This document shows, piece after piece, positions 44,446 to 52,947 of a stretch of DNA of 64,000 nt (the stretch's first letter is position 1; every line of letters begins with the position of its first letter). The notes under the pieces are model-generated. The model was not told where the DNA came from, made no database searches, and saw only the letters and a list, made by a program, of their open reading frames with translations. Source of the stretch: Rhynchopus sp. YZ270_cl-10 (taxonomy: Eukaryota > Euglenozoa > Diplonemea > Diplonemida > Diplonemidae). A program made the translations under genes and the position numbers. The stretch spans positions 1,632,501 to 1,696,500 of the forward strand of contig OZ037850.1 in NCBI GenBank assembly GCA_964035575.1, in the 5' to 3' direction.

Positions 44446-44590
44446 TAATTTTTGTATTATTGTATATCTTGCCTTGTTTTCATGTACATTTAAAGTGTTA
44501 ACAAAAACGTTAGTAGATTTCGTGTCAAGTTTTTTTGGTTCTTTGCTTTTACTGCCACCTCACCACTCAGGACTCGCGTATTATATAACA

Positions 44591-45994
44591 ATGTTTGGTG
44601 CACCTCGTTCGGGTGCTACTTCACCCCATTCGCAATGTTCTCGTTCGAGTTCGAAGCGAGGTTCGGAGGCTGAGAAAAAGCCCATTGTGCGGAAGAGAAA
44701 GGTTGTGCGGGTGCGTGCAACGCAGTCGAATATTTCGGACCGTGACTTGGCTGTGAAGAGAGCTGCACGCTACATGCTGGCAGCAGGAGGGGACGTGATG
44801 GTCTTCACCGGTGCAGGTGTGAGCGCCGAGAGCGGCATCCCTACATACCGCGACCCTGGTGGCATCTGGGAGCGTTACGACCAGAAAGCTGTCGGACATA
44901 TTAAAGGGTTTATCGGAAGCCCACAGCTGTGCTGGCGGTTCGAATTCGACCTCTGGCAGCTTCTCAAGAACGTTGGGCCCAATTCTGCGCATAGAGGGCT
45001 GGCGGAGCTGGAGGAGGCTGGGATAGTGTCGGGTGTGATCACACAAAACGTGGACGGACTGCATCAATCGGGCGGCTCAAAAGTGGTTCACGAATTACAC
45101 GGGAACGAAATGCGGGGTATCTGTCTCAGAAAAACGTGCAGGAAAACTTTAGACGCTATTAAGGTGTTCCAACTGCTGGGCTGGCTGGATGAGGACAAGC
45201 AGGTCTTGGAGGACAACGTTCCTGAGCCTCCTGCTCCGCCAAAGAAAGCAAAAGCGAAGACACAGAAAAAGCAAGCAGATGACAGCGACGATGCTTCCGA
45301 CTGCAGCTCCTCCGTCTCCGTTGCGTCGACGTCGTCTGCAGCAACAAACCTCACATCCACACCGTCCTCGTCAGGTTCCTCCTCTTCGTCCTCAGTGGAC
45401 TACCAAGCCCACATGGACCTTCCTGACCGCAAGGTCGCAAAGGCAAACGCTCCAAGGTGCCCTGACTGCGATGGCGTCATCAAACCAGACGCAATTTACT
45501 TCGGCGAAGAGCTCAAAAAAAGTGTGAAGAAAGACTGTTTTGCGCTCAGCCGGAAGTCAAAGTCGTGTCTCGTGATTGGGTCCAGCTGCATTGTGTCCCC
45601 AGCAAACAAACTTCCTCTCCTGGTGCGAGCCCAGGGCGGGACCATCGTCGAAGTCAACCCGAAAAAAACGCTGATGACCCCGCACACAGCACTGCACCTG
45701 AAGGGGTCGGCCACAGATTATGTGTCGGACATTGTGAAGGTGTCGCGCGCGTTGGTGGCAGCGAGAGTGGCTGCGTTAGCTATCATTGCGTCTTCTGCTA
45801 ATTTCTCTATTGTTCCCGCTCGCGTGAAAAAAACGAAAAAAGTTGTGCGTGTGAAACGGAGCATAGTTGCCCCTGTGTTAAATTTGAAGAAACCGGCGAC
45901 AGCGACAAAGAACCCTGTGTCAACACGGAACAGGATGAGGGCAGCAGCAGCGCGCATTGCGACGTCTCGGGCAGAGGCTAAGAAGACCAAGTAG
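44591..45994 (+). CDS. Sirtuin (NAD-dependent protein deacylase), probably nuclear
   Basis: 467 residues. Sir2 core motifs: VFTGAGVSAESGIPTYRD (Gly74-Asp88), TQNVDGLHQSGG (Thr151 on) and HELHG with catalytic His170. The zinc pairs are CLRKTC (Cys178, Cys183, spacing of four instead of the usual two) and CPDC (Cys290, Cys293). They are separated by about 106 residues, most of it a Lys/Ser-rich low-complexity insert that the usual 20-odd residue loop does not have. PDAIYFGEEL and the later SSCIVSPA and VNPKK segments complete the fold. Basic N- and C-terminal tails rich in Lys, Arg and Ala suggest nuclear or chromatin binding. An upstream in-frame ATG overlaps the previous gene's end, so the ATG after TATATAACA is used; it starts 145 bp after the previous stop. 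Confidence 0.9.
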   Translation: MFGAPRSGATSPHSQCSRSSSKRGSEAEKKPIVRKRKVVRVRATQSNISDRDLAVKRAARYMLAAGGDVMVFTGAGVSAESGIPTYRDPGGIWERYDQKAVGHIKGFIGSPQLCWRFEFDLWQLLKNVGPNSAHRGLAELEEAGIVSGVITQNVDGLHQSGGSKVVHELHGNEMRGICLRKTCRKTLDAIKVFQLLGWLDEDKQVLEDNVPEPPAPPKKAKAKTQKKQADDSDDASDCSSSVSVASTSSAATNLTSTPSSSGSSSSSSVDYQAHMDLPDRKVAKANAPRCPDCDGVIKPDAIYFGEELKKSVKKDCFALSRKSKSCLVIGSSCIVSPANKLPLLVRAQGGTIVEVNPKKTLMTPHTALHLKGSATDYVSDIVKVSRALVAARVAALAIIASSANFSIVPARVKKTKKVVRVKRSIVAPVLNLKKPATATKNPVSTRNRMRAAAARIATSRAEAKKTK

Positions 45995-46154
45995 GCATCC
46001 TATTATCACCTCTACCATATGCAAACAAGTCATAAAAGACGTCAAACAGATTTTGATAAGAACAAAAAACGGAATATTTTTAAACACTTACTCCAAGGTG
46101 CAATACCACCCTCACCCAACGACCACACAACAGGACACATGGTAGAAATGTAAA

Positions 46155-46574
46155 ATGGATGAACCAAGTTTGTACGTACAAAGGCTAGAGGAGCAGCTCA
46201 GAGTTCTGCAGCGTGAGAAGGTGGAGTACGACCGTGAATCGGAAATAAAAGAGGAAGAGATTCTGAGGCTTCGTGCAGACAACTTCCGTCTTCGCGCTGC
46301 GCTGGAGAAGCAGGTGAACGAGAGTGGCGACACTGATGTGCAGGCACTTCTGCAGGTGTACAAGTCTCAGGTGGAGACCTCGATGCTGAAGGTGGAGTCA
46401 CTTCAGAACCACATACGTTCGTTGAATTCGGAGTGCAGTGCGCTGGACTCTGAAAACGTGACACTCGCAGGGTTGTTGTCAAAGAAGTCGCATGCCAGCC
46501 CCGGGCAACGCAGTCTGGTGGCCTCTATCCCGCCAACAAAAGACATGGAACGACATTGGGTTTTTGGTTTATAG
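46155..46574 (+). CDS. Small coiled-coil protein, 139 residues
   Basis: Residues 5-110 form an almost continuous heptad coiled coil (VQRLEEQLRVLQREKVEYDR, ILRLRADNFRLRAALEKQV). The last 25 residues are irregular, and the stop comes from an AT-rich stretch. The first gene-like ATG after the sirtuin is used, 160 bp after its stop. Function unknown; possibly a basal-body or cytoskeletal protein, a guess from the coiled coil only. Confidence 0.7.
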   Translation: MDEPSLYVQRLEEQLRVLQREKVEYDRESEIKEEEILRLRADNFRLRAALEKQVNESGDTDVQALLQVYKSQVETSMLKVESLQNHIRSLNSECSALDSENVTLAGLLSKKSHASPGQRSLVASIPPTKDMERHWVFGL

Positions 46575-46674
46575 AGCCAAGAACGTTAGATTAGAAAATA
46601 AAACTGCTCTCGCTTTTTTTCACTATTTATTGAAAAGCTCTTCACCCCACCCACAGAACCTTTACACAGATACG

Positions 46675-47172
46675 ATGGCGAAATTCCTGCTTGTGCAGTG
46701 CCAGCATGGTGTCATCAAGATCAGGCTTTGTGTAGAGGCAGCGCCACGTACGTGCAAGCTCATTGAATCGCTCACGCGGGAGGGGCACTATGATGGGTGT
46801 GGCTTCTACCGTGCAGAGAAGGGGTTCTGCATCCAGACAGGCCTTAGGAAGGTTGATGGCACTGTGAAGCCAAACCCCTTTGGCAAAGTGTGCCTCGAGT
46901 ACTCAATCCCGAACACCTGTGGCACAGTGGCGATGGCGCGCTGGGAGGACCCTTCCTCAGGCGACGGTGAGTGGTTCATTAACCTGGGGGCCAACTCAAA
47001 CCTAGACAAGTCTGGTGACCAAGGATGGGCGCTTGGGTTCTGTGCCTGGGGCGAGGTGGTGGAGGGCTTGTCCACGGCGCAGGCAATATCGCTGCTGCCC
47101 ACAAAGTCCGAAGGAGGAATGTCGATGCTGCAGCAGGCATACCCCTTCACCGCGAGTATTGTAGAAGAGTAG
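46675..47172 (+). CDS. Divergent cyclophilin-type peptidyl-prolyl isomerase
   Basis: 165 residues, a single cyclophilin domain. FYRAEKGFCIQTG corresponds to the catalytic strand FHRxxxGFMxQGG of cyclophilin A, keeping the Arg, Phe and Gln but with Cys for Met. GEWFINLGANSNLD corresponds to the FFI...WLD segment, and WGEVVEGL to FGKVVEGM. Loss of the cyclosporin-contact Trp suggests a divergent, perhaps cyclosporin-insensitive enzyme. No targeting signal, so cytosolic or nuclear. It starts about 100 bp after the previous stop, after a pyrimidine tract ending CCACAG. Confidence 0.85.
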   Translation: MAKFLLVQCQHGVIKIRLCVEAAPRTCKLIESLTREGHYDGCGFYRAEKGFCIQTGLRKVDGTVKPNPFGKVCLEYSIPNTCGTVAMARWEDPSSGDGEWFINLGANSNLDKSGDQGWALGFCAWGEVVEGLSTAQAISLLPTKSEGGMSMLQQAYPFTASIVEE

Positions 47173-47350
47173 TCTGTGCAGGAATGTTTCAACGTTTAGA
47201 ATAAGAATATAAGATACCCCATTTCTTTATCTGAAATATGTTGTACGTTTGAAACTTTCCTACAAGAAAGGGCTGTCCCGTCGCTCTGGATAAAGGAACG
47301 AAGAATCCATCATTCATCACACAGAAACTACACAACACTACACATCCATT

Positions 47351-47788
47351 ATGACACGCTTTTTGCAATGCACGAAGTTTCTGAAGCTTGCCACCGCAGG
47401 AACTGGTCTGTTCGGTGCTGTAATGGTCGGTGCACCAGACTTCACGGGGAAGGCGTTCGAGGCCATCCTGTTCACGTCCAGAGGTCTTGATGTGCCATAC
47501 AGCGACAACGCACAGCCGCATGTGAAGTACTTGAACGCACTGATGGGGGCTGTGATGATTGGCTGGGCCGGATCCATGTATGGGACATTGACCAGCCGTG
47601 CGTGGATGAAGAAGGACATGCACGCTTGGAAGTCTATTGCCCTCCCGATTGCCGTGTGGTTCGTGATTGACAGTTTGGTGTCCTACTCAACAGGGAACGA
47701 GCCGAACCTTGCGATAAATGTGTTGTTTGCTGCTCTGTTTGCAGTACCCCTCTTTATGGTGAAAGGCGAGTTTATTGAAGGTTGCTAA
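47351..47788 (+). CDS. Four-helix small membrane protein, copy 1
   Basis: 145 residues with four hydrophobic segments (near 14-28, 62-78, 94-110 and 120-137). Charged patches such as RAWMKKDMHAWK lie in a loop, and it ends KGEFIEGC. No signal-peptide cleavage motif. Family not recognised. The tandem paralogue starts 880 bp further on. Confidence 0.8.
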   Translation: MTRFLQCTKFLKLATAGTGLFGAVMVGAPDFTGKAFEAILFTSRGLDVPYSDNAQPHVKYLNALMGAVMIGWAGSMYGTLTSRAWMKKDMHAWKSIALPIAVWFVIDSLVSYSTGNEPNLAINVLFAALFAVPLFMVKGEFIEGC

Positions 47789-48069
47789 GCTTTCTGGTGA
47801 AAACACCGGCTGCAGTGTGCCAAGGTACACTAGTGCTTTTCATTTCGTTTTTTTAATTTGTTTCCGTTCTCATTTTTTTTTACCAGTTTGCGGGTTAGTA
47901 TCCCACAGCTGGAACTAGCAGTGCCGGGGCTTGTAGAGGCGTTTGCACTCATTTAGCTCTCCATTTTTCAGTGCCTGTCCGCCGATGAACGGTGTGGCGT
48001 TTGCACTTTCAACTTCTTCTTTTTTACGTATGCATGCTCCATGAGGTCCATCATTCTATTGCAAGGTGA

Positions 48070-48088
48070 CGGAGCACGTGAGGCTTAG
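48070..48088 (+). repeat. Loop hairpin, partial stem CGGAGC/GCTTAG
   Basis: Loop ACGTGAG, preceded by AAGGTGA and followed by CCATCTT. Lies in the 3' flank of membrane-protein copy 1. Confidence 0.45.
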
Positions 48089-48230
48089 CCATCTTGCACC
48101 TTGGATTCATCTCACAAACTTTCTTTTTATATCTTGGATATCTGTCCCAGAGTATCTTGTGTGTGTTGATGGGTGTGGCTTCTATTCCATCATTCGGCAC
48201 ACAGAAACTACACAACACTACACATCCATT

Positions 48231-48668
48231 ATGACACGCTTTTTGCAATGCACGAAGTTTCTGAAGCTTGCCACCGCAGGAACTGGTCTGTTCGGTGCTG
48301 TAATGGTCGGTGCACCAGACTTCACGGGGAAGGCGTTCGAGGCCATCCTGTTCACATCCAGAGGTCTTGACGTGCCATACAGCGACAACGCACAGCCGCA
48401 TGTGAAGTACTTGAACGCACTGGCCGGGGGTGTCATGATTGGCTGGGCCGGATCCATGTATGGGACATTGACCAGCCGTGCGTGGATGAAGAAGGACATG
48501 CACGCTTGGAAGTCTCTTGCCCTCCCGCTTGCCGTGTGGTTCGTGATTGACTGTTCGGTGTCCTACTCAACAGGGAACGAGCCGAACCTTGTGCTAAATG
48601 CGTTGTTTGCTGCTCTGTTTGCAGTACCCCTCTTTATGGTGAAAGGCGAGTTTATTGAAGGTTGCTAA
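48231..48668 (+). CDS. Four-helix small membrane protein, copy 2
   Basis: 145 residues, differing from copy 1 only at scattered positions (ALAGGV for ALMGAV, SLALPL for SIALPI, DCSV for DSLV, LVLNAL for LAINVL). The changes keep length and hydrophobicity, suggesting selection on both copies. Longer open frames upstream read through flank sequence; the ATG equivalent to copy 1 is used. Confidence 0.8.
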   Translation: MTRFLQCTKFLKLATAGTGLFGAVMVGAPDFTGKAFEAILFTSRGLDVPYSDNAQPHVKYLNALAGGVMIGWAGSMYGTLTSRAWMKKDMHAWKSLALPLAVWFVIDCSVSYSTGNEPNLVLNALFAALFAVPLFMVKGEFIEGC

Positions 48669-48683
48669 GCTTTTCTGATGAAA

Positions 48684-48745
48684 CCACGAAATGGTCATGT
48701 ACCAAAATGTACACTGTCACGCGGGCTTGTATTTGAAGTCAAATT
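48684..48745 (+). repeat. Short CCACGAAATGG-family repeat
   Basis: Present after copy 2 but not copy 1 of the tandem pair. Its hairpin (48709-48733) has GTACACTGTC with a shortened loop ACGCG and TTGTAT on the right. Confidence 0.5.
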
Positions 48746-48908
48746 TCGATCTTATTTGATTTTTTTAATTTGTTTCCGTTCTCAATTTTTATACCAGTTT
48801 GCGGGTTATCCCACGAAACTTGCTTGACGACGCGTTTGCACTCATTTTGCTCTTCATTTTTTACTCCGCGCAGCTGATGCTGTGCGATAACGAATGTGAT
48901 CAAGGTGA

Positions 48909-48927
48909 CTAAGCACGGGAGGCTTAG
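48909..48927 (+). repeat. Loop hairpin, perfect CTAAGC/GCTTAG stem
   Basis: Loop ACGGGAG, preceded by AAGGTGA and followed by GGTCATCTT. Equivalent by position to the degraded hairpin at 48070. Confidence 0.65.
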
Positions 48928-49294
48928 GGTCATCTTATAGACTTTCTTTTCTTTTTATATCTTGGAGATCTATCCCCAGAGTATCTTGCGTACAATTTAT
49001 TGTTTGCTTTTCTCCTTTTCACAATTACTGTGGAGCACTGTCGATTGATTTCTAGTGTGGCGGAACCCACACACGCGTTTTGCGCATGCCAACATAAATG
49101 CAATTTTCTTGTTTTTGAGGAATCTCCATCCCACCACTGCGAGTCCACATAGGGACCTTTAGCAGAAGGTTTGTAGGGGAGAGGGCCAGGAAGCAAATGA
49201 AATACAAACGAAACGGCCTCTTTGCAATATTCCTCCTCTCCTCCCCCGTCCTCTTTTTATACACTAATAGGATACCGACAAATCACTGCTCAAA

Positions 49295-50290
49295 ATGAAG
49301 GCTATGCTGACCGGACTTGCGGCACTTCACTGTGCCACCACATCGTACGCACTTACACAGAACGAGGTGTCGTTCTCGCTGTACAAGGAGCACTTCAAGA
49401 AGACGTACGCAGCGGGTGAGGAGAAGGCACGCTTCGCTGCCTTCGAGGCATCGCTGGAGCGTGTCGCCACGTCGGGCAACCCTGCATCTGGACTGACCCA
49501 GTTCAGCGACCTTACGCCCGAAGAGTTCAAAAGCACCTACGCACGTGCCCGTGGCAGTGCGCTTCCCGCCGACGCACCGCGCTGGGGAGGCGAGTGCCAG
49601 GCGTGCAAGCGCTTCCCCGAGCACGCCACAGCGAACTACACTGACTTCGACTGGACCACCAAGGGGGCAGTGACCGCCGTGAAGAACCAGGGCCAGTGCG
49701 GCAGCTGCTGGGCGTTCGGATCGACCGGTGACATTGAGGGTACGTGGTTCCTTGCGGGTCACGAACTTGAGGGGCTGTCCGAGCAGCAGCTGGTGTCCTG
49801 TGTGAAGACCAACGAGGGCTGCGGTGGAGGATGGCAGTACAACGCGTTCGACTGGATCATCAAGAACCCCGGCATTGCGTCTGAGGCGGACTACCCGTAC
49901 AAGTCTGCAAGCGGCCGTGCCCCTGCCTGCGAGAAGTCCCACAAGAGCGTCGCTAACATCACGAAGTGGTACCAGGTGTCCAACAACGCCTCCACCGAGG
50001 CCAACATTGCAACGCAGCTGGTGAAGTCGGGACCCATCACCGTTGCCATGGACGCCAACGGTATGCAGGACTACCGCAGCGGTATCGACAACCCGAAGAC
50101 CAGCAGGTGCTCCATCACCAACATCGACCACGTTGTGCTGGTTGTCGGATACGGAACTGAGGACGGAGTTGACTACTGGAAGATCAAGAACTCTTGGTCG
50201 GCGACCTGGGGTGAGGAGGGATACTACCGCATTGTGCGCGGTGAGAACAAGTGTGGCGTGGCTATGGATGCTTTCCACTCGGTTGTCTGA
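49295..50290 (+). CDS. Cathepsin-L-like papain-family cysteine protease
   Basis: 331 residues: a signal peptide (about 1-19), an I29-type inhibitory propeptide (about 25-85, FSDLTPEEF) and a mature C1A domain. Catalytic residues are all present: Cys138 in GQCGSCWAFG, His279 in NIDHVVLVVGYG and Asn299 in IKNSWSATWGEEGYY; the oxyanion Gln lies in NQGQC. Cys pairs such as NEGCGGGW fit the standard disulphides. It would be a lysosomal or secreted digestive endopeptidase activated by propeptide removal. Very GC-rich with strong codon bias, suggesting high expression. No GPI or C-terminal extension of the trypanosomatid cruzipain kind. Confidence 0.96.
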   Translation: MKAMLTGLAALHCATTSYALTQNEVSFSLYKEHFKKTYAAGEEKARFAAFEASLERVATSGNPASGLTQFSDLTPEEFKSTYARARGSALPADAPRWGGECQACKRFPEHATANYTDFDWTTKGAVTAVKNQGQCGSCWAFGSTGDIEGTWFLAGHELEGLSEQQLVSCVKTNEGCGGGWQYNAFDWIIKNPGIASEADYPYKSASGRAPACEKSHKSVANITKWYQVSNNASTEANIATQLVKSGPITVAMDANGMQDYRSGIDNPKTSRCSITNIDHVVLVVGYGTEDGVDYWKIKNSWSATWGEEGYYRIVRGENKCGVAMDAFHSVV

Positions 50291-51213
50291 GTAGGAGACC
50301 ACCATCAAAACGTGTTCACTGTACAGAAATGAGAAGGGATTCCCACAGTTTCCACTCAATGATGCGCAGTGTCTTTCGGCTGTAAAGCACCGTTTATTCG
50401 GTGCTCCGATTTCCCCACCCCTTTCCATTTTTTCAGAAGGTGACTAAGCACGAGAGGCTTAGGTGCATCTCAAAATTATTGTTTTTTTGGTTGCAAACAG
50501 AGTGCCCTTGTCCAGCAAGTGTTGCTGCGGCGTCCCGTGTGAGTATAGTAATATATAATAAATGGCACCAATTTCAACCACAGCGTAGCCACTGCAGACT
50601 TCGTTCCAGTAAATCCGGGACAGTGTGCGGTTACAATGTACACATTGCAAAAAACCCCCAATTATCCCTCGTTTTGTTTTTCGTCATAACCCTTCTTTGT
50701 TCTTCAGTTCGGGAGACGGGGTGGTCTGGTTGTCTTTGTTCGCGCACGAAGTTTTCTGACGAACCATTGACCGTGACCACGCCGTCAATTTTTCAAAGAA
50801 CATAAGTATCTTCCCTCCTGTCGATCGCAACCGAGGGTAAGCTTTCCAACTTATGGTGGAGTGCATCCTCGGATGTCTGCACAGAAGTTTTTAAACAAAA
50901 AAAAAGCAAAACAAAGACAAGAACTTGACAACTAAAAGTATAAACACAGACACCTGATCCATTGCATGAAAATCTATCCCTCCCTGGCACCCCTACTCAA
51001 ACAGCTTCACTTACAGGTAATTTCTTTACACACACCCTTTATTGATATTTGTTTTGGGATCATCTTGGCCAGCGTAGCTGTACAAGCAGTCCTTACCCTT
51101 CAGCGCTCACTTCTTGTAAATTGCGTAGTGGGAGCGAGAAGGTGCTTCAGTACCCACCCGCTCTCCAGCTTATTCTTACGAACAACTCCCCCGCTGTTTC
51201 CTTGAAGCGCACC
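50291..51213. other. Intergenic region, cathepsin to His/Glu/Lys-rich gene
   Basis: No gene seen. A perfect family hairpin lies at 50444-50462, about 150 bp after the stop. The start of a short open frame at 50966 runs into a CTTACAGGTAAT sequence and is not supported as an exon. Confidence 0.55.
50444..50462 (+). repeat. Loop hairpin, perfect CTAAGC/GCTTAG stem, loop ACGAGAG
   Basis: The best consensus copy: AAGGTGA, stem, ACGAGAG, stem, GGTGCATCT. In the 3' flank of the cathepsin gene. Confidence 0.7.
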
Positions 51214-51816
51214 ATGCACACCACAAGCCTTCCTGCAACGTCGGTGGCGCAGTTCACACCGTACGACACCACGACGGAATATCCCGTGCAGTACACACAG
51301 TCGTGGGGACAAGTGTGCGCACACCACCACCAGCACCACCACCACCACCACTATGAGGGTCGCAGTGAGGAAATGCATTATCAGCACTTTGCTTGCGCTG
51401 TGAGCACCCCTGTCTCGCCAGAGGAAGCAGTGCTGCCGCTGCAGTACACCTGCGACACCTTTGCGGGCCAACTGCGTGACTCAAGCGCAAGCGCAAGCGA
51501 CAATGAAAGTTGCGACGGGGTGCAGCCTCCGCAGACCCTGACCCTTCCGTTCGCTGTGCTGCGAGAGTACCCCGGTGCGGTGTGCACAGAGGAGGAGGAG
51601 GAAGAGGAAGAGGAGCAGGCCACCTCCCCCGACACACGCAGACGTCTCAAGAAGAAGCTGAAGAAGCAGAAGAAGAAGATGAAGAAGAGAGCGCTCGAGC
51701 GCCCAGACCCACGCCTTGACGCGGGGTACTGGCTGTACGCACCAACTGCGAATGAGTGTTGCATTTCGCCAGTTGATGAATACCCAGTGCCTTATGAGTT
51801 GCTTGCCTCTATGTGA
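51214..51816 (+). CDS. Hypothetical low-complexity protein (His, Glu and Lys runs), 200 residues
   Basis: A coding-like open frame with three compositional blocks: a His cluster at about 37-46, nine consecutive Glu at about 126-134 and a Lys-rich block at about 143-160. It ends in a Tyr/Pro-rich tail (GYWLYAP, EYPVPYELL). The His cluster could bind metal and the Lys block RNA or the nucleolus; both are guesses. The ATG used follows a pyrimidine-rich leader; a longer in-frame start at 51049 is less gene-like. Confidence 0.6.
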   Translation: MHTTSLPATSVAQFTPYDTTTEYPVQYTQSWGQVCAHHHQHHHHHHYEGRSEEMHYQHFACAVSTPVSPEEAVLPLQYTCDTFAGQLRDSSASASDNESCDGVQPPQTLTLPFAVLREYPGAVCTEEEEEEEEEQATSPDTRRRLKKKLKKQKKKMKKRALERPDPRLDAGYWLYAPTANECCISPVDEYPVPYELLASM

Positions 51817-51835
51817 GGCTAGAGCTTGAAAGTGA

Positions 51836-51852
51836 CTAAGCATGAGGCTTAG
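51836..51852 (+). repeat. Loop hairpin, CTAAGC/GCTTAG stem, short loop ATGAG
   Basis: Twenty bases after a stop codon; preceded by AAAGTGA and followed by GCACCTTTCC. Confidence 0.6.
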
Positions 51853-51886
51853 GCACCTTTCCTTCAATGTTTAAACTTAAAATATT

Positions 51887-51903
51887 TGTGCACGAGAGGC
51901 ACA
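51887..51903 (+). repeat. Loop hairpin, perfect TGTGC/GCACA stem, loop ACGAGAG
   Basis: Same loop as 50450 with an unrelated but perfectly paired stem, followed by TTCATCGTACAAGTTTT. Confidence 0.65.
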
Positions 51904-52947
51904 TTCATCGTACAAGTTTTTTTTTTCTCCATTTTTTACCACCGAGATTCAAGTTTTGAGGTTTGAGCTTTTTAGTGCTGTTTCTTGTGGCAAATATTCA
52001 GTTTTCAAAGAAAGGGTGGTTAAGAACATCAACTTAGGTGCCATAAAAACGGAAGATTTTTAGCCTCTCTTTCATTGATTACTGTAGCTTTGCCTGTCTC
52101 CCCTTTCCTTTTTACTTTATGATTCTAATTTTGCTTTAAATACCAAGGCAAACTATTTTTCTTTGGACGACAATCGCAAAAAGGTAAGTAAGGGTTTTGA
52201 ATCTTCGTCAGTGGTCTGCAAACCAACCGAAATACTTGTTTGTGGACTTGACGTCAATGCCTTTGCTAGCAGGGTCCCAGTAGACTGGTGATCTACAGTT
52301 GTGACCCCCCTTTCCTAAGTGCCTGCTTTCTCACCAATAATAGAAATGCAAACCTAACGATAACACACAATGGCCACAAACCACATCAGACTTGTAGACA
52401 TTGTCTGTCAGGTCTCTTGCGCTAGTACTCATTTGTGAAAAACTGCAGCGTTTTAAAAGCGCAAACCATAAAAAGTGATTTCATCACGATCTTAATTGCT
52501 CAGCACATTTTGATAGAGTTGCCGTCAGTGCCACTGTTCCCTATTGAGATGTGTTTGCAATAATGTCTTCAGCCAAGAGGTATCAGGTACCTACGTCGTC
52601 GTCCAAACCATTTCTTCCACCACTTTTTTCTTTTCTCCCTCTCTTTTGCGCTTCTTGTTATTTTTTTTTTTGTACTTCCAGCTTCCCTTTTTTCAGTCCA
52701 CCACAGCGGCAACAAATGTTTCAAGTTGTGTGAGTCCTGTGCCAGGCTGCACTTAGATGCCACCTTTTTTTTTAAACGGACAAAGTTTCCTCCTTGAATC
52801 GAAATAATAAAAGCACACCTCTTCTCTTTGTAACTGTCCCCGCTTGAAACAAAACTTCCTCACTAAATAACAAAGATCCTTCATCAATAAGTGATTCCCA
52901 CCTACACACAACAGATTCCACATACACAAGACAACAGTCACGACAGC

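Larger units (their letters stand above)
47308..49000 (+). repeat. Tandem duplication of an about 0.88-kb gene-plus-flank unit
   Basis: The unit (about 47308-48183 and 48187-49000) covers leader, coding region and 3' flank. Flank landmarks recur in order in both copies: TTTGTTTCCGTTCTCA, CCAGTTTGCGGGTTA, GCACTCATTT, AAGGTGAC plus hairpin, and TATATCTTGGA. Coding parts are about 97 percent alike; flanks diverge more, and copy 2 has gained a CCACGAAATGG repeat just after its stop. Confidence 0.85.
48669..49294. other. Intergenic region, membrane protein copy 2 to cathepsin
   Basis: Up to about 49000 this is the second tandem-unit flank with two family hairpins. The rest is featureless; a C/T-rich stretch at 49225-49260 precedes the protease start. 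Confidence 0.6.
51817..52947. other. Intergenic region, unknown gene to astacin copy B
   Basis: Two family hairpins in the first 90 bases, then AT-rich DNA. An ATGTCTTCAGCC start near 52563 leads into a T-rich stretch and is not convincing as a gene. The astacin duplication begins near 52891. Confidence 0.55.

Noticed and set aside
44396-44590. Upstream start for the sirtuin
   Set aside because: It would overlap the previous gene's coding end and add a translation of AT-rich spacer.
47189-48503. Minus-strand frames of about 145 codons opposite the membrane-protein pair
   Set aside because: They are present in both copies only because the sense genes are duplicated; the sense product has clear membrane helices.
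52563-52755. Possible small gene starting MSSAKRYQ
   Set aside because: The frame becomes a translation of T-rich DNA, and proposed downstream pieces do not form a recognisable product.
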